A stretch of DNA of 64,000 nucleotides, taken from contig CAWVSY010000012.1 in the NCBI GenBank assembly GCA_963933055.1, forward strand, positions 5,559 through 69,558, read 5' to 3'. Position numbers and translations under genes: made by a program. Positions 16,895 through 25,023 of the stretch are shown here, one piece after another (within the stretch, counting starts at the first letter, position 1; every line of letters starts with the position of its first letter). Below the pieces are notes generated by a model. That model did no database searches. It had not been told where the DNA came from and saw only the letters and a list, made by a program, of their open reading frames with translations. The stretch is from Oleispira sp963933055. Its GTDB lineage: Bacteria; Pseudomonadota; Gammaproteobacteria; Pseudomonadales; Oceanobacteraceae.

Positions 16895-19228
16895 ATGAAA
16901 CATCAATTCCTTAAAAACAGTCTGGCTTTAGCCATTAGCCTAGCCAGTACTGTTGCCATTGCCGAAGAAGCGGCTGCTGATAGCAGTACGAAGAAGCTCA
17001 ATACCGTGACCGTAACGGGTCAGAAAATGGAGCGTTCATTACAAGATACAAAAGAGAGTGTCGTTGTACTTACTAGTGAAGATCTTGAAACTCGAAATTT
17101 AACGGAATTGACCGACGTCATTCAACAGACTCCGGGGATTAGTGGTGATCAGTTTGGATTTCGCATTCGTGGTGTGCGCAGCAGTGATGGGGCAATTAAT
17201 CCTAATCGTGGTGACCTTGCATCCGTGGTGATAGACGGAGTAACAACTTCAGGTTGGATTAAAAGTGGAGCCGTTGGCCAATTATGGGATGTATCCCAAG
17301 TAGAAATCTTAAGAGGTCCGCAATCCACTAACCTTGGCCGCAATGCGCTGGCGGGCGCAATCATCGTCAATACCAGTGACCCTGTCTATGCTAATGAAGG
17401 AAAAGTTAGACTAGGTTTTGGCAATTATGGTCAGCGAGAATATAAAGGTATTGCGAACATTAATTTGATGGAGGGTATTTCTGCATTACGCTTGTCAGCG
17501 GAACACAGTCAATCAGATGGTTTTATCGATAACATCACTCGAAATGAAAAAGATTATAATGGCCGTGAGAATACTGTTTATCGCATGAAGCTGCTTTTAG
17601 AACCGACTGATGACCTGAAAATGGTGCTTTCATATCAACACCTAGAAAATGAATATGGCGATAGCCGAGTGCTATTAGGTGAGTTTGATAAAGACGATCG
17701 AAAATCAACAAACGATGCGGATGCGGTATTCAAAACCAAAGCTGATTTAGCCTCGCTGAATCTTGATTTCAAAATCAATCATCGCTGGGCATTGAAAAGC
17801 ATCAGTGCCTACCAAGATGGCGAACGTGATCGTCTGAGTGATACCGATTTAAGTGCCTTGGCCTATGGAAGCGGCGGTGGCACGGTTATTCAAGACAATG
17901 AAGATACTAATTGGTCGCAAGAATTACGCTTAAACTTTAACTCAGATACCGTTCGTGGAAGCACTGGTGTGTATTACACAAGTATCGAAGCTAAGAATAG
18001 CCAAGTCGCCAATAACGACCTTAATCTAGTCACACAATTTGATAGTTTTGCCCGTAGTCAGAATATTAATTTTCCTTTAGGACAGTTTTTAACTAACCCG
18101 ATTAACTTAGTTCCGTTTGGGGGCTCTGGAACGTTATCGGCTCTTTATCCTGAATTCTATGGCACTGAGCAAACAGGATTTACAAACGTTGAGACTACGA
18201 GCTGGGCTGTATTTACCGAATGGGACGTTGATTTTGCTGAGAACTGGACAGCCAGCTTCGGCGCACGCTACGACAATGAGAAAAAAGAATATTCAACAGG
18301 TTCTAATTCAATTAGCCCAAATACTCTTCCTACCCCTCTGGGTGCACCACTAGGAACTGCAGACCTAGGGCTTGGTCCGATCACTCTAGATTATATTATC
18401 GGTATTGCTAATTCTCAATTAGCTTCATATACGCAAAGCGTTCCTGAAACGGATAAGAGCAAAAACTTTAATAACATACTTCCCCATGCTGGCATCACTT
18501 ATCGCTGGAATGATGATGTTACGACGAGCTTTTTTGCGAAGAAAAGCTACCGTTCAGGTGGTTCTGAATTGACGCTATTGCATGGTGTAAATGACTTTGA
18601 TCAAGAAGAGCTATGGAATTACGAACTGGCGCTTCGCTCTGAACTCTTAGATGGCCGCGGTTTACTAAATGCGAATATCTATTACAGTGACTGGAAAGAT
18701 CAACAAGTGAAAATTCAAGAGCCGGGAACCAGCAGCTCTGCATATACAATTACTGAGAATTCTGGAAGGTCAGAACTGTATGGTGCAGAACTGAGTTTTG
18801 ATTATATTTTAACAGAAACACTTGATTTATATGTAGGCGGTGCATTGTCAAATACCGAATACAAAGATTTCAAATCTGCAGATGGCTCTAATGACTACAG
18901 TGGTAATGAATTTACCTTTGCACCAAAGCATACTGCAATGACAGGTTTAAACTATCAAAGCTTCAATGGTTTCTTTTTAAATACTTCAATGAATTATCAA
19001 GGAAAATCCTACTCAGATGTTGCTAATGAGAAAGAGTTATCTGCGCGTACTCTTGTTAATATAAACGGAGGGTATGAGATCCAAGATTTAAAACTCGAAG
19101 TTTATGTTAAAAATGTATTCGATCGAACTTATGCAAATCATAACAACTTGCAAGCCGCAAATGGCACACCTGCGGTACGTATGGGCGACCCACGTGTCAT
19201 CGGCGCGAGAGCAACTTACAACTTCTAA
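16895..19228 (+). CDS. TonB-dependent siderophore receptor
   Basis: A 777-residue outer-membrane receptor. A signal peptide (MKHQFLKNSLALAISLASTV, cleavage likely after AIA near residue 23) is followed by a TonB-box-like NTVTVTG (about 36-42), the plug domain (VVVLTSEDLETRNLTELTDV, FRIRGVRS, VEILRGPQSTNLGRNALAG) and a 22-strand barrel ending in aromatic Phe (RATYNF). The ATG at 16895 was chosen over the upstream open frame because AGAAGGA stands 8 nt before it and a signal peptide starts there. A Fur box lies upstream. From the gene neighbourhood the ligand is most likely ferric petrobactin, but a xenosiderophore cannot be excluded. Confidence 0.92.
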   Translation: MKHQFLKNSLALAISLASTVAIAEEAAADSSTKKLNTVTVTGQKMERSLQDTKESVVVLTSEDLETRNLTELTDVIQQTPGISGDQFGFRIRGVRSSDGAINPNRGDLASVVIDGVTTSGWIKSGAVGQLWDVSQVEILRGPQSTNLGRNALAGAIIVNTSDPVYANEGKVRLGFGNYGQREYKGIANINLMEGISALRLSAEHSQSDGFIDNITRNEKDYNGRENTVYRMKLLLEPTDDLKMVLSYQHLENEYGDSRVLLGEFDKDDRKSTNDADAVFKTKADLASLNLDFKINHRWALKSISAYQDGERDRLSDTDLSALAYGSGGGTVIQDNEDTNWSQELRLNFNSDTVRGSTGVYYTSIEAKNSQVANNDLNLVTQFDSFARSQNINFPLGQFLTNPINLVPFGGSGTLSALYPEFYGTEQTGFTNVETTSWAVFTEWDVDFAENWTASFGARYDNEKKEYSTGSNSISPNTLPTPLGAPLGTADLGLGPITLDYIIGIANSQLASYTQSVPETDKSKNFNNILPHAGITYRWNDDVTTSFFAKKSYRSGGSELTLLHGVNDFDQEELWNYELALRSELLDGRGLLNANIYYSDWKDQQVKIQEPGTSSSAYTITENSGRSELYGAELSFDYILTETLDLYVGGALSNTEYKDFKSADGSNDYSGNEFTFAPKHTAMTGLNYQSFNGFFLNTSMNYQGKSYSDVANEKELSARTLVNINGGYEIQDLKLEVYVKNVFDRTYANHNNLQAANGTPAVRMGDPRVIGARATYNF

Positions 19229-19233
19229 GTCTT

Positions 19234-19261
19234 ATAATGTAAGAATCATAATGTAAGCTTC
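19234..19261. repeat. 14-bp tandem duplication after the receptor gene
   Basis: ATAATGTAAGAATC followed by ATAATGTAAGCTTC, then a partial third copy ATAATT. It lies between the receptor stop and its terminator. Confidence 0.75.
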
Positions 19262-19281
19262 ATAATTAATGGGATATCTCT

Positions 19282-19320
19282 TCGCCTTGCTGGCTATTGC
19301 AGCAAGGCGAGAGTTTTTTA
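19282..19320 (+). terminator. Rho-independent terminator of the TonB receptor
   Basis: TCGCCTTGCT (19282-19291) pairs perfectly with AGCAAGGCGA (19301-19310) over a 9-nt loop, followed by GAG and six T. It ends at the stop codon of the convergent PepSY gene. Confidence 0.85.
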
Positions 19321-20808
19321 TTTCGTAAACTTTTCTTGCTTTTCATCTGGCAGCTTTATATCCAAATAGACGAACAGCAGTGCAAAGAAAATAAGCCCGG
19401 CTTGAATATAAAAATTCCATCCTGAGGTTAGCCATAACCATCGGCCATTAACCAGACCATCGACAATTAATGTTGATAAAAGTAGCGCAGCACTGATACG
19501 TAACATCCAGTGGCTCAGTTGGAAGCCATTCTTCCAAAAGAAAGGCGTGAATAACGCGACTCCCCAAGTAATCCAGAGAATCCACTCTTCGAAATGGTGG
19601 TGTTCTTCACCCAGTTTAAATACATAGAGCAATTGGCTTGCCGGAAAAAGAGCGCAGGTTGCAATCACAAGGCCGCCACAAATCCCCAGTGTTAATTTAC
19701 TAAGAGGGTGTTCCATGCCATGCCCTCTACGCTCTAACCACAGCATATTGCCGGTCACAATCAGACCACACGTTCCTAAAGCGGCTAACGCATAACAGAT
19801 TTTTAGCCAAATACTGCCAAACAATACGTAATGCAAAGGCGTGACCGCGGCAAAGATACGATGGAAAGGTCCTTTATCGATAAAGCTACCTTCGTGAACA
19901 GTCTCGCCAGTAGCGATAGAATAAGTCACGGTTTCTATGTTGCTTAAATGTTTCTGGTGGTGAGCTGAAAATTTAATCAATCCACCTTTGTCACCTGCTC
20001 CCTCAACTTCAATAAATTTAATTTCTTTGTCAGTGAGGTCAGAGTTGGCTTTGATCCAGAGTTCATTCAATGAATAAATAGGCGCCGGTTCACCAGTAAT
20101 TTCAGCTCTTGGTCCAAGTATCGTATCCGTTGCTTTCTGAACGTCACCGTCGAACGCGGCCAGCGCTAGAATAGGGGTGATAATGCCTAATAAACCTAAA
20201 ATAGTGCCAGTGAACGCAAGAATAAGGGTAAAAGGTAATGACCATAAGCCAAGCAACTTATGTTGGTCGGTTAATAATAAACGCCAGCTTCTTTTAGGAC
20301 GTAGCATGACAAATTCTTTACGCCATTTAACATGTATCAAAATGCCAGCGATGATAGCCAATAGCATAGCCATGCCTGCCAAACCGACAAGGTAGCGTCC
20401 GTAGGGTCGAGGTAAATAAAGATCGGTATGCAAATAGGTAAGAATTTGACCTAATGCGGAAGGGGACGATTCGACTTCTTCATAGTTGCCCGCCTTTAAG
20501 TAGCGAATATCAAATTCACCTTCATCTGGGAAATGGCCAAGCATAATGTGATTATTCACTTCATCCGGTGGTTGAATGAAATATTTACCGTATTGAAAGC
20601 CGATGTTATTCGCCGCTTCAATGGTACGCTCAAGGTCAAAGGATTTATCTTCAGAAATCTCTCCGAAGGTTGAGTACTGCCAGTATCCTAACTCGTTCTC
20701 AAACAGGGCGGGTATACCAGAAAAGGTAACAATAAAAAGTAAGATGCCTGAGATAATGCCAACCCAGGAGTGCGTATCATAGAGGCGTTTATGAGTGTGT
20801 TGTTTCAT
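19318..20808 (-). CDS. PepSY-associated TM protein, likely ferric-siderophore reductase partner
   Basis: A 496-residue inner-membrane protein of the PepSY_TM family. Helix 1 with its His-containing start (HTHKRLYDTHSWVGIISG) is near residues 5-22; further helices are near 145-165, 195-225, 340-360, and a C-terminal run of four (about 380-490). Two periplasmic PepSY-like segments are near 55-105 and 250-320. Such proteins sit beside siderophore receptors and are thought to reduce or handle imported iron. The frame can start with TTG at 20820, but ATG at 20808 follows TTGAGA and begins at the family start. It follows the small membrane gene by 8 bp, so it is co-transcribed. Confidence 0.8.
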   Translation of the reverse strand: MKQHTHKRLYDTHSWVGIISGILLFIVTFSGIPALFENELGYWQYSTFGEISEDKSFDLERTIEAANNIGFQYGKYFIQPPDEVNNHIMLGHFPDEGEFDIRYLKAGNYEEVESSPSALGQILTYLHTDLYLPRPYGRYLVGLAGMAMLLAIIAGILIHVKWRKEFVMLRPKRSWRLLLTDQHKLLGLWSLPFTLILAFTGTILGLLGIITPILALAAFDGDVQKATDTILGPRAEITGEPAPIYSLNELWIKANSDLTDKEIKFIEVEGAGDKGGLIKFSAHHQKHLSNIETVTYSIATGETVHEGSFIDKGPFHRIFAAVTPLHYVLFGSIWLKICYALAALGTCGLIVTGNMLWLERRGHGMEHPLSKLTLGICGGLVIATCALFPASQLLYVFKLGEEHHHFEEWILWITWGVALFTPFFWKNGFQLSHWMLRISAALLLSTLIVDGLVNGRWLWLTSGWNFYIQAGLIFFALLFVYLDIKLPDEKQEKFTK

Positions 20809-20816
20809 GGTAATTC

Positions 20817-21095
20817 TCAACTGGCTAAACTGATAATATCTATCGTAAGGGCGGGTATTAATAAAATAAGGATCCTAGTCCAGGCCTGAAGGCCATCCAA
20901 TGCCAAGATGGCCCAATAAAAAACTGAGGCCCAGAAAATAAAGAAAAAGATCCCTCCTGCAAATACCTGTTCCGCAAGACTGCCAAATGGCCATAGTAGG
21001 GTAATGGAAATGGTCAGTGCTACCGTCGCTAAAAAGCTCCCGATGATCGCGGCAATATTACGACTGCCGGTACTGCGAATAATGTTAATAAACAT
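20817..21095 (-). CDS. small membrane protein of an iron-uptake operon (DUF3649-like)
   Basis: A 92-residue protein with three predicted membrane helices (about 13-35, 44-64, 69-90) and little else. Size, topology and position between a DUF3325 protein and a PepSY_TM protein match the DUF3649 'iron uptake' family; I recognise it by context more than by motif. It overlaps the preceding DUF3325 gene by 11 bp. Function unknown; probably a structural partner of the PepSY protein. Confidence 0.6.
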   Translation of the reverse strand: MFINIIRSTGSRNIAAIIGSFLATVALTISITLLWPFGSLAEQVFAGGIFFFIFWASVFYWAILALDGLQAWTRILILLIPALTIDIISLAS

Positions 21096-21387
21096 AGTCG
21101 ATTCCCTTATATATAAGTCCAGTCAGGCTGAATGCTGTAATCAGATAGACAGACTTTGGCTGCCAAACTCTGAGTTGAACGAACGTGATAGCGACAGCCA
21201 TTAATGCAAATAGCCAAATAAAGAAACCGTGCTCAAATCCGATTGGAATCCCCATCAAACAGGCAGATATTAATAATAGAGTTCTGCCGGCAACTCTTCT
21301 GTTGTAAGGAATTTTAGTGCTTCTATGTTCTTTTAGGCCATACATAGCATGAAGGGCGGGCCAGATTAAAAATACGCTGATGGGCAT
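21085..21387 (-). CDS. DUF3325-like small membrane protein
   Basis: A 100-residue protein with three or four helices. A basic stretch KEHRSTKIPYNRRVAGRT (about 19-36) after helix 1 resembles the DUF3325 family, where such a motif follows the first helix. It is first of a three-gene minus-strand operon with the DUF3649-like and PepSY genes. The operon promoter probably lies in the 143-bp gap shared with the divergent DUF418 gene, where a perfect Fur box occurs. The biochemical role is unknown. Confidence 0.6.
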   Translation of the reverse strand: MPISVFLIWPALHAMYGLKEHRSTKIPYNRRVAGRTLLLISACLMGIPIGFEHGFFIWLFALMAVAITFVQLRVWQPKSVYLITAFSLTGLIYKGIDYVY

Positions 21388-21523
21388 AACAAATGTCCTG
21401 ACGGTGGTTATGTGTTTGTGGTGATGAGAATGAGAATGCGTATCATAAAGCTTAATTGAGTGTGATCAAGAGATAATTTAGAGACTTCTGGTTAGTGGCG
21501 GTCATATTGGCAATATTATGCGC

Positions 21524-21553
21524 TTGACAAGTGATAATGATTATCAATACTAT
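21524..21553 (+). promoter_or_regulatory. sigma70-type promoter with an exact Fur box in its spacer
   Basis: A consensus -35 TTGACA (21524-21529) and a -10 TACTAT (21548-21553) are 18 bp apart. The spacer holds TGATAATGATTATCA (21532-21546), a perfect 7-1-7 Fur inverted repeat. Bound Fur would cover the promoter. It reads into the DUF418 gene and may also control the divergent DUF3325 operon. Confidence 0.85.
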
Positions 21554-21584
21554 TTGTGTTTTAGACAAGGATGAAAAAAATCGT

Positions 21585-22706
21585 ATGAGAATCGTTCAAC
21601 TGGATTTGATTCGTGGGATTGCTCTGCTCGGCATTTTTGTAATTAATATTACATTGTTCGCGTATTCTGAAACGGGACAGATAGAATTTTACCAGCAGTT
21701 AGGAGCGCATTTTCCTGCGCTGGAAAAGGGTCTAGGATCATTTTTATATGGTCATCTGATGCTTACTTCTTATTCGCTGATTCAAGCACTATTTTCACAA
21801 AAAATGATGACACTCTTTTCCTTTTTGTTTGGCGCTAGCATTATTTTAATGACAGAAAAATTGGATCAGAAAGGTGCCAATTCTTTCAGTGTATTTTACC
21901 GACGCAACTTCTGGTTAATGGTTATTGGTGCGCTACATCTTTTAGTTTGGTATGGCGATATATTGTTCGTATATGCGCTATCTGGATTTCTGTTGTATCC
22001 ATTAAGAAAACTAAACTCTAAGACGCTTATCTGCCTGAGTATTCCTTTATACAGTGTATGTACGGCATACATTGGGCCTGCACTCAGTGCTTATTATTAT
22101 GACAGCAGCATCACCGATGCTCATTCGAATTTAAGCTTTGATCATTTAAGTTTTGATCATTTAAAGCTCATTAAATACTTCACGCTTTCTTTAGCCAATA
22201 TGTTAATCGGTATGGCGTTGTATAAGCTCGGTTATATTTTGGGAAAATCGTCTACCCAGGTTTATCGTAATTGGGCAATTGGAGGATTAATATCCGGACT
22301 CGCTTTACAGGGGTTGGCATTATTTCTTAATGAGGCTTATGGCGTCGTCGTTGACCTGAACAATCTGGCCTCAATTCTTCAGGCGCTTTCTTACATTGGG
22401 ATTATTATTTTATGGAGTCAGTCCAATAAACTTTTGTGGTTACAAGTCAGGCTGCAAGCTATCGGTCGTGCCGCATTAACCCATTATCTACTGCAAACGC
22501 TGATATCTGTGTTGTTATTCTATCCACTGTTTTTAAACTTTAGAGCCTTAGAGTTGGATTTACTGCAGCAAATTTGGGTAGTGCTTGGAGTATGGGCCCT
22601 GCAATTATTCATCGGTAAAATGCTGATGGAAAAATTAAAGTTTGGTCCAGTAGAGTGGCTATGGAGAAGTTTATATTATTGGCAGCGCCAGCCGTTTCGT
22701 CGTTAA
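21585..22706 (+). CDS. DUF418 (YeiB-family) membrane protein
   Basis: A 373-residue inner-membrane protein with 8-10 helices. The N-terminal RIVQLDLIRGIALLGIFVIN (residues 2-21) is the YeiB/DUF418 signature, and the C-terminal DUF418 domain includes GRAALTHYLLQTLISVLLFY (about 304-323). The frame is open from a GTG at 21531, but that GTG lies inside the Fur box and promoter, so it is excluded. The ATG at 21585 begins the conserved domain. A five-codon ORF (ATG at 21571, MKKIV) follows AAGG and ends in a TGA overlapping this ATG, which may couple translation. The family is related to acyltransferase-3/HGSNAT membrane proteins. Role in siderophore handling is unknown. Confidence 0.82.
   Translation: MRIVQLDLIRGIALLGIFVINITLFAYSETGQIEFYQQLGAHFPALEKGLGSFLYGHLMLTSYSLIQALFSQKMMTLFSFLFGASIILMTEKLDQKGANSFSVFYRRNFWLMVIGALHLLVWYGDILFVYALSGFLLYPLRKLNSKTLICLSIPLYSVCTAYIGPALSAYYYDSSITDAHSNLSFDHLSFDHLKLIKYFTLSLANMLIGMALYKLGYILGKSSTQVYRNWAIGGLISGLALQGLALFLNEAYGVVVDLNNLASILQALSYIGIIILWSQSNKLLWLQVRLQAIGRAALTHYLLQTLISVLLFYPLFLNFRALELDLLQQIWVVLGVWALQLFIGKMLMEKLKFGPVEWLWRSLYYWQRQPFRR
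22131..22160. repeat. 15-bp in-frame tandem duplication in the DUF418 gene
   Basis: TTAAGCTTTGATCAT then TTAAGTTTTGATCAT, one base different, giving LSFDHLSFDHL in a loop between helices. Confidence 0.85.
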
Positions 22707-22719
22707 GGGGAAGTGAAAA

Positions 22720-23550
22720 TTAAACAGCGTCTTCAGCAATACTATCCTGTTTTTTTATGATTTTATGTTTATCTTCTGATTGCCCACTTTTCCAGTAGCT
22801 GCTTATGTAAAGTTGGTTACGAGGAACTTGCTTATCTTTTTTAAAGTAGCTGCGTAATAAGCGCATATTGCTGAATTCACAGGCAGCCCAAATAGAAGGG
22901 GTGCCTAATAACCAAGGCAAGGTTTTTACCGCATCGCTTAGTATTGTATTTTCTGTATCCAGATGTGGATTAATCACCCATAAAATATCAATTCCCGCAG
23001 GTTTTTTAAGTGATTGCTTATCTTGCTCAGAATTAATTTCAATCACAACATAGCCTGCCGCATTTGCAGGCAATTGTTCAAGCTGACAACTAATAGCTGG
23101 TAAAGCCGTCATGTCGCCAGCAAATAAAAACCAATCGGCTTCCAGAGAAGCTGCTTTGACTTTGCCAGGACCAAACATCTGCAGAGTATCACCGGGTTTT
23201 GTTTGTGCAGCCCAAGTTGATGCAGGCCCAGAATGTTTGCCTAACTCACCGTGTAATACAAAATCGATATCAAGCATTAAATCATATGGGTTGAACTTGC
23301 GTATGGTGTAAGTTCGCATAATAACTTTGGCATCTTCATCACCTGACAGAGCTCCTTCAGAGAGAGTCCTTTCAGAGAGAGTCCTTTCAGAGAGAGTCCC
23401 TTCAACGGGAAAGAGAAGCTTTACATAGCTGCCTTCATATCCTGTTGGAAATTCCGCTAAGTCTTGTCCGTATAATGTAACCCGTTGCATATTGGGGCTA
23501 ATGCGTTGGCTTTGGCTTACTGTTAATTGGTAAGGCAGATCTCTGGGCAT
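22720..23550 (-). CDS. siderophore-interacting FAD-dependent reductase (ViuB/YqjH family)
   Basis: A 276-residue cytoplasmic flavoprotein that reduces Fe3+-siderophore to release iron. The FAD motif MRTYTIRKF is near residues 82-90, FVLHGELGKHSGPASTWA near 101-118, the NAD(P)H/FAD region LFAGDMTALPAI near 145-156, and the C-terminal SIP helix YISSYWKSGQSEDKHK near 246-261. The loop between the first FAD strands contains three TLSER-type repeats (about 52-66), an insertion made by DNA tandem repetition and not part of the family. It is convergent with the DUF418 gene (13 bp) and downstream of the membrane acyltransferase-like gene by 62 bp. Confidence 0.92.
   Translation of the reverse strand: MPRDLPYQLTVSQSQRISPNMQRVTLYGQDLAEFPTGYEGSYVKLLFPVEGTLSERTLSERTLSEGALSGDEDAKVIMRTYTIRKFNPYDLMLDIDFVLHGELGKHSGPASTWAAQTKPGDTLQMFGPGKVKAASLEADWFLFAGDMTALPAISCQLEQLPANAAGYVVIEINSEQDKQSLKKPAGIDILWVINPHLDTENTILSDAVKTLPWLLGTPSIWAACEFSNMRLLRSYFKKDKQVPRNQLYISSYWKSGQSEDKHKIIKKQDSIAEDAV
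23354..23398. repeat. three 15-bp in-frame tandem repeats in the SIP reductase gene
   Basis: CCTTCAGAGAGAGTC followed by two copies of CTTTCAGAGAGAGTC (plus-strand sense). They encode repeated TLSER in an exposed loop and could vary in number by slippage. Confidence 0.9.
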
Positions 23551-23612
23551 GGATAATAACCTTTAAGACGTTTTGATTAATTCGGAGTACATTTAAAACA
23601 AAGCCCAATGGC

Positions 23613-24863
23613 TCAACTGATTTTGTACGAGTGTTTTTGCTGATTAGGTTTAAATTTAACCCAAGCTGTTGCTAGATAATGAGTCAGCACATAGAGCGCT
23701 AATAACGTTACTAAGAATCCAGTCCCACTTAGCGTTCGGAAACCAAAGTACATAAGTCCCCAGCCAATAAGTAACCAATGAACAACGTATATGGTGGTGA
23801 TGTGTTTGCTCCAGGTATACCAGAAGCTGAATATTGGGTTGTGAGGTACCTTCTCGACAATCGTATTAAATAAGAAAATGGTGAGTGCGGTGAAGCCACT
23901 GATTGCGATAACCGCGCCTGGGCCTGCGCGCATTGAACCACCGATGTGGTAATCAACATCGGTAAAAATGATAGCAATACCTACGAATGTTGTGGTGAGG
24001 CTGAACCAGGCCGACTTTTTCAAAAAGCCATTTAAGTCATCGGCTTGTTTCATCCAGTGGCCAAATGCCATACCTGAAATGGCATAGGCTAGCCATGGCA
24101 ACTGTGGGAAAAACGCGCCTTCTGCAATATTGCCAGCAAGCAGTTTTAATATTTCATCGACGAAAGCATTACCTGTCTGAGTATCCCATGCGTAAGGCGA
24201 AGCGAAAGCAATCGCGAGGGCGATGACCAGCCAGTGTTTTGGGTTAGGAAGGTAATGCCTCAGCAGGCTGCAAACAATAAAAGCGATGCCCGCAAATTGT
24301 AAAATATCAACCACCAACAATTCATAGATTGGATTGCCGTCGCCTAAATCTTCTTGGCTGACCAGACCGAATTCCAAGGAAAGCCACATGGGTAGCGAGC
24401 TGCGAAAAAAATTCAGTACGTAGCCTGCAAAAAACAATATTACGCCACGTTTAATCGACAGTGATAAATTCTTATGTCCTGTCAGAGTGATAAAAATGCC
24501 CATCAGAAATACGAAGCAGCAGACACTGAAGAGTAATACTTCGTGAGTAATTTCTAGCTGAACGTTAAGCCCGTGTAGGTAACTTAATATCAATGCATAG
24601 CCGAAGATGAAAAGAAATATTATGCGTTTGATGTGTTGTGTGCCCGTAGCATTCGGAGTCAGTAGGATAAGTAGCGATGATAAATAGAGGGTCACGACAG
24701 TCCAAATCGTTAGCAGTTCAAAAGATGAGCCAATAATACTTTTGTTAAATTCTGCCGCGCCATAAAAATAAAGAAAGTGCACGATCAGCATAAACATGAC
24801 ACAAATTCCTCGATAGAAATCGAGCACTTTAATTCTTGAGGAGCCTTTCATTGTGTCATCCAT
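23613..24863 (-). CDS. multi-pass membrane protein, HGSNAT/DUF1624 acyltransferase-like
   Basis: A 416-residue protein with about ten helices. The N-terminal RIKVLDFYRGICVMFMLIVH (about 10-29) resembles the start of the heparan-alpha-glucosaminide N-acetyltransferase/DUF1624 family (RxxxxDxxRG, with a membrane His). PQLPWLAYAISGMAFGHWM (about 260-278) and YTWSKHITTIYVVHWLL (about 360-376) are like the second conserved blocks. The frame opens with TTG at 24911; ATG at 24863 or 24851 is likelier. It shares the gap holding a Fur-like site with the divergent speA. A role in acylating or exporting a siderophore intermediate is only a guess from location. Confidence 0.7.
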   Translation of the reverse strand: MDDTMKGSSRIKVLDFYRGICVMFMLIVHFLYFYGAAEFNKSIIGSSFELLTIWTVVTLYLSSLLILLTPNATGTQHIKRIIFLFIFGYALILSYLHGLNVQLEITHEVLLFSVCCFVFLMGIFITLTGHKNLSLSIKRGVILFFAGYVLNFFRSSLPMWLSLEFGLVSQEDLGDGNPIYELLVVDILQFAGIAFIVCSLLRHYLPNPKHWLVIALAIAFASPYAWDTQTGNAFVDEILKLLAGNIAEGAFFPQLPWLAYAISGMAFGHWMKQADDLNGFLKKSAWFSLTTTFVGIAIIFTDVDYHIGGSMRAGPGAVIAISGFTALTIFLFNTIVEKVPHNPIFSFWYTWSKHITTIYVVHWLLIGWGLMYFGFRTLSGTGFLVTLLALYVLTHYLATAWVKFKPNQQKHSYKIS

Positions 24864-24935
24864 TATGTCATCACTCTCATGAGAAAATTTATTAAGTCGC
24901 TTGTATGTCAATCAAGGGCAGGATTATTCCATAAA

Positions 24936-24950
24936 TAATAATGCTTATCA
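24936..24950. promoter_or_regulatory. Fur-like box before speA
   Basis: TAATAATGCTTATCA matches TGATAATNATTATCA at 13 of 15 positions (the N excluded from doubt). It lies 74 bp before the speA start and 73 bp before the divergent membrane-protein gene, so it may control both. Confidence 0.6.
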
Positions 24951-25023
24951 ATTGCATTTAATTACTGGATAATCTAAATGCAAACCATTACCATTGCGGT
25001 CATTGAATTGTAAGGATTAAGTC

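Noticed and set aside
21531..21584. GTG at 21531 as start of the DUF418 gene
   Set aside because: It lies within the Fur box between the -35 and -10 of the promoter, so it would be upstream of the transcript start.
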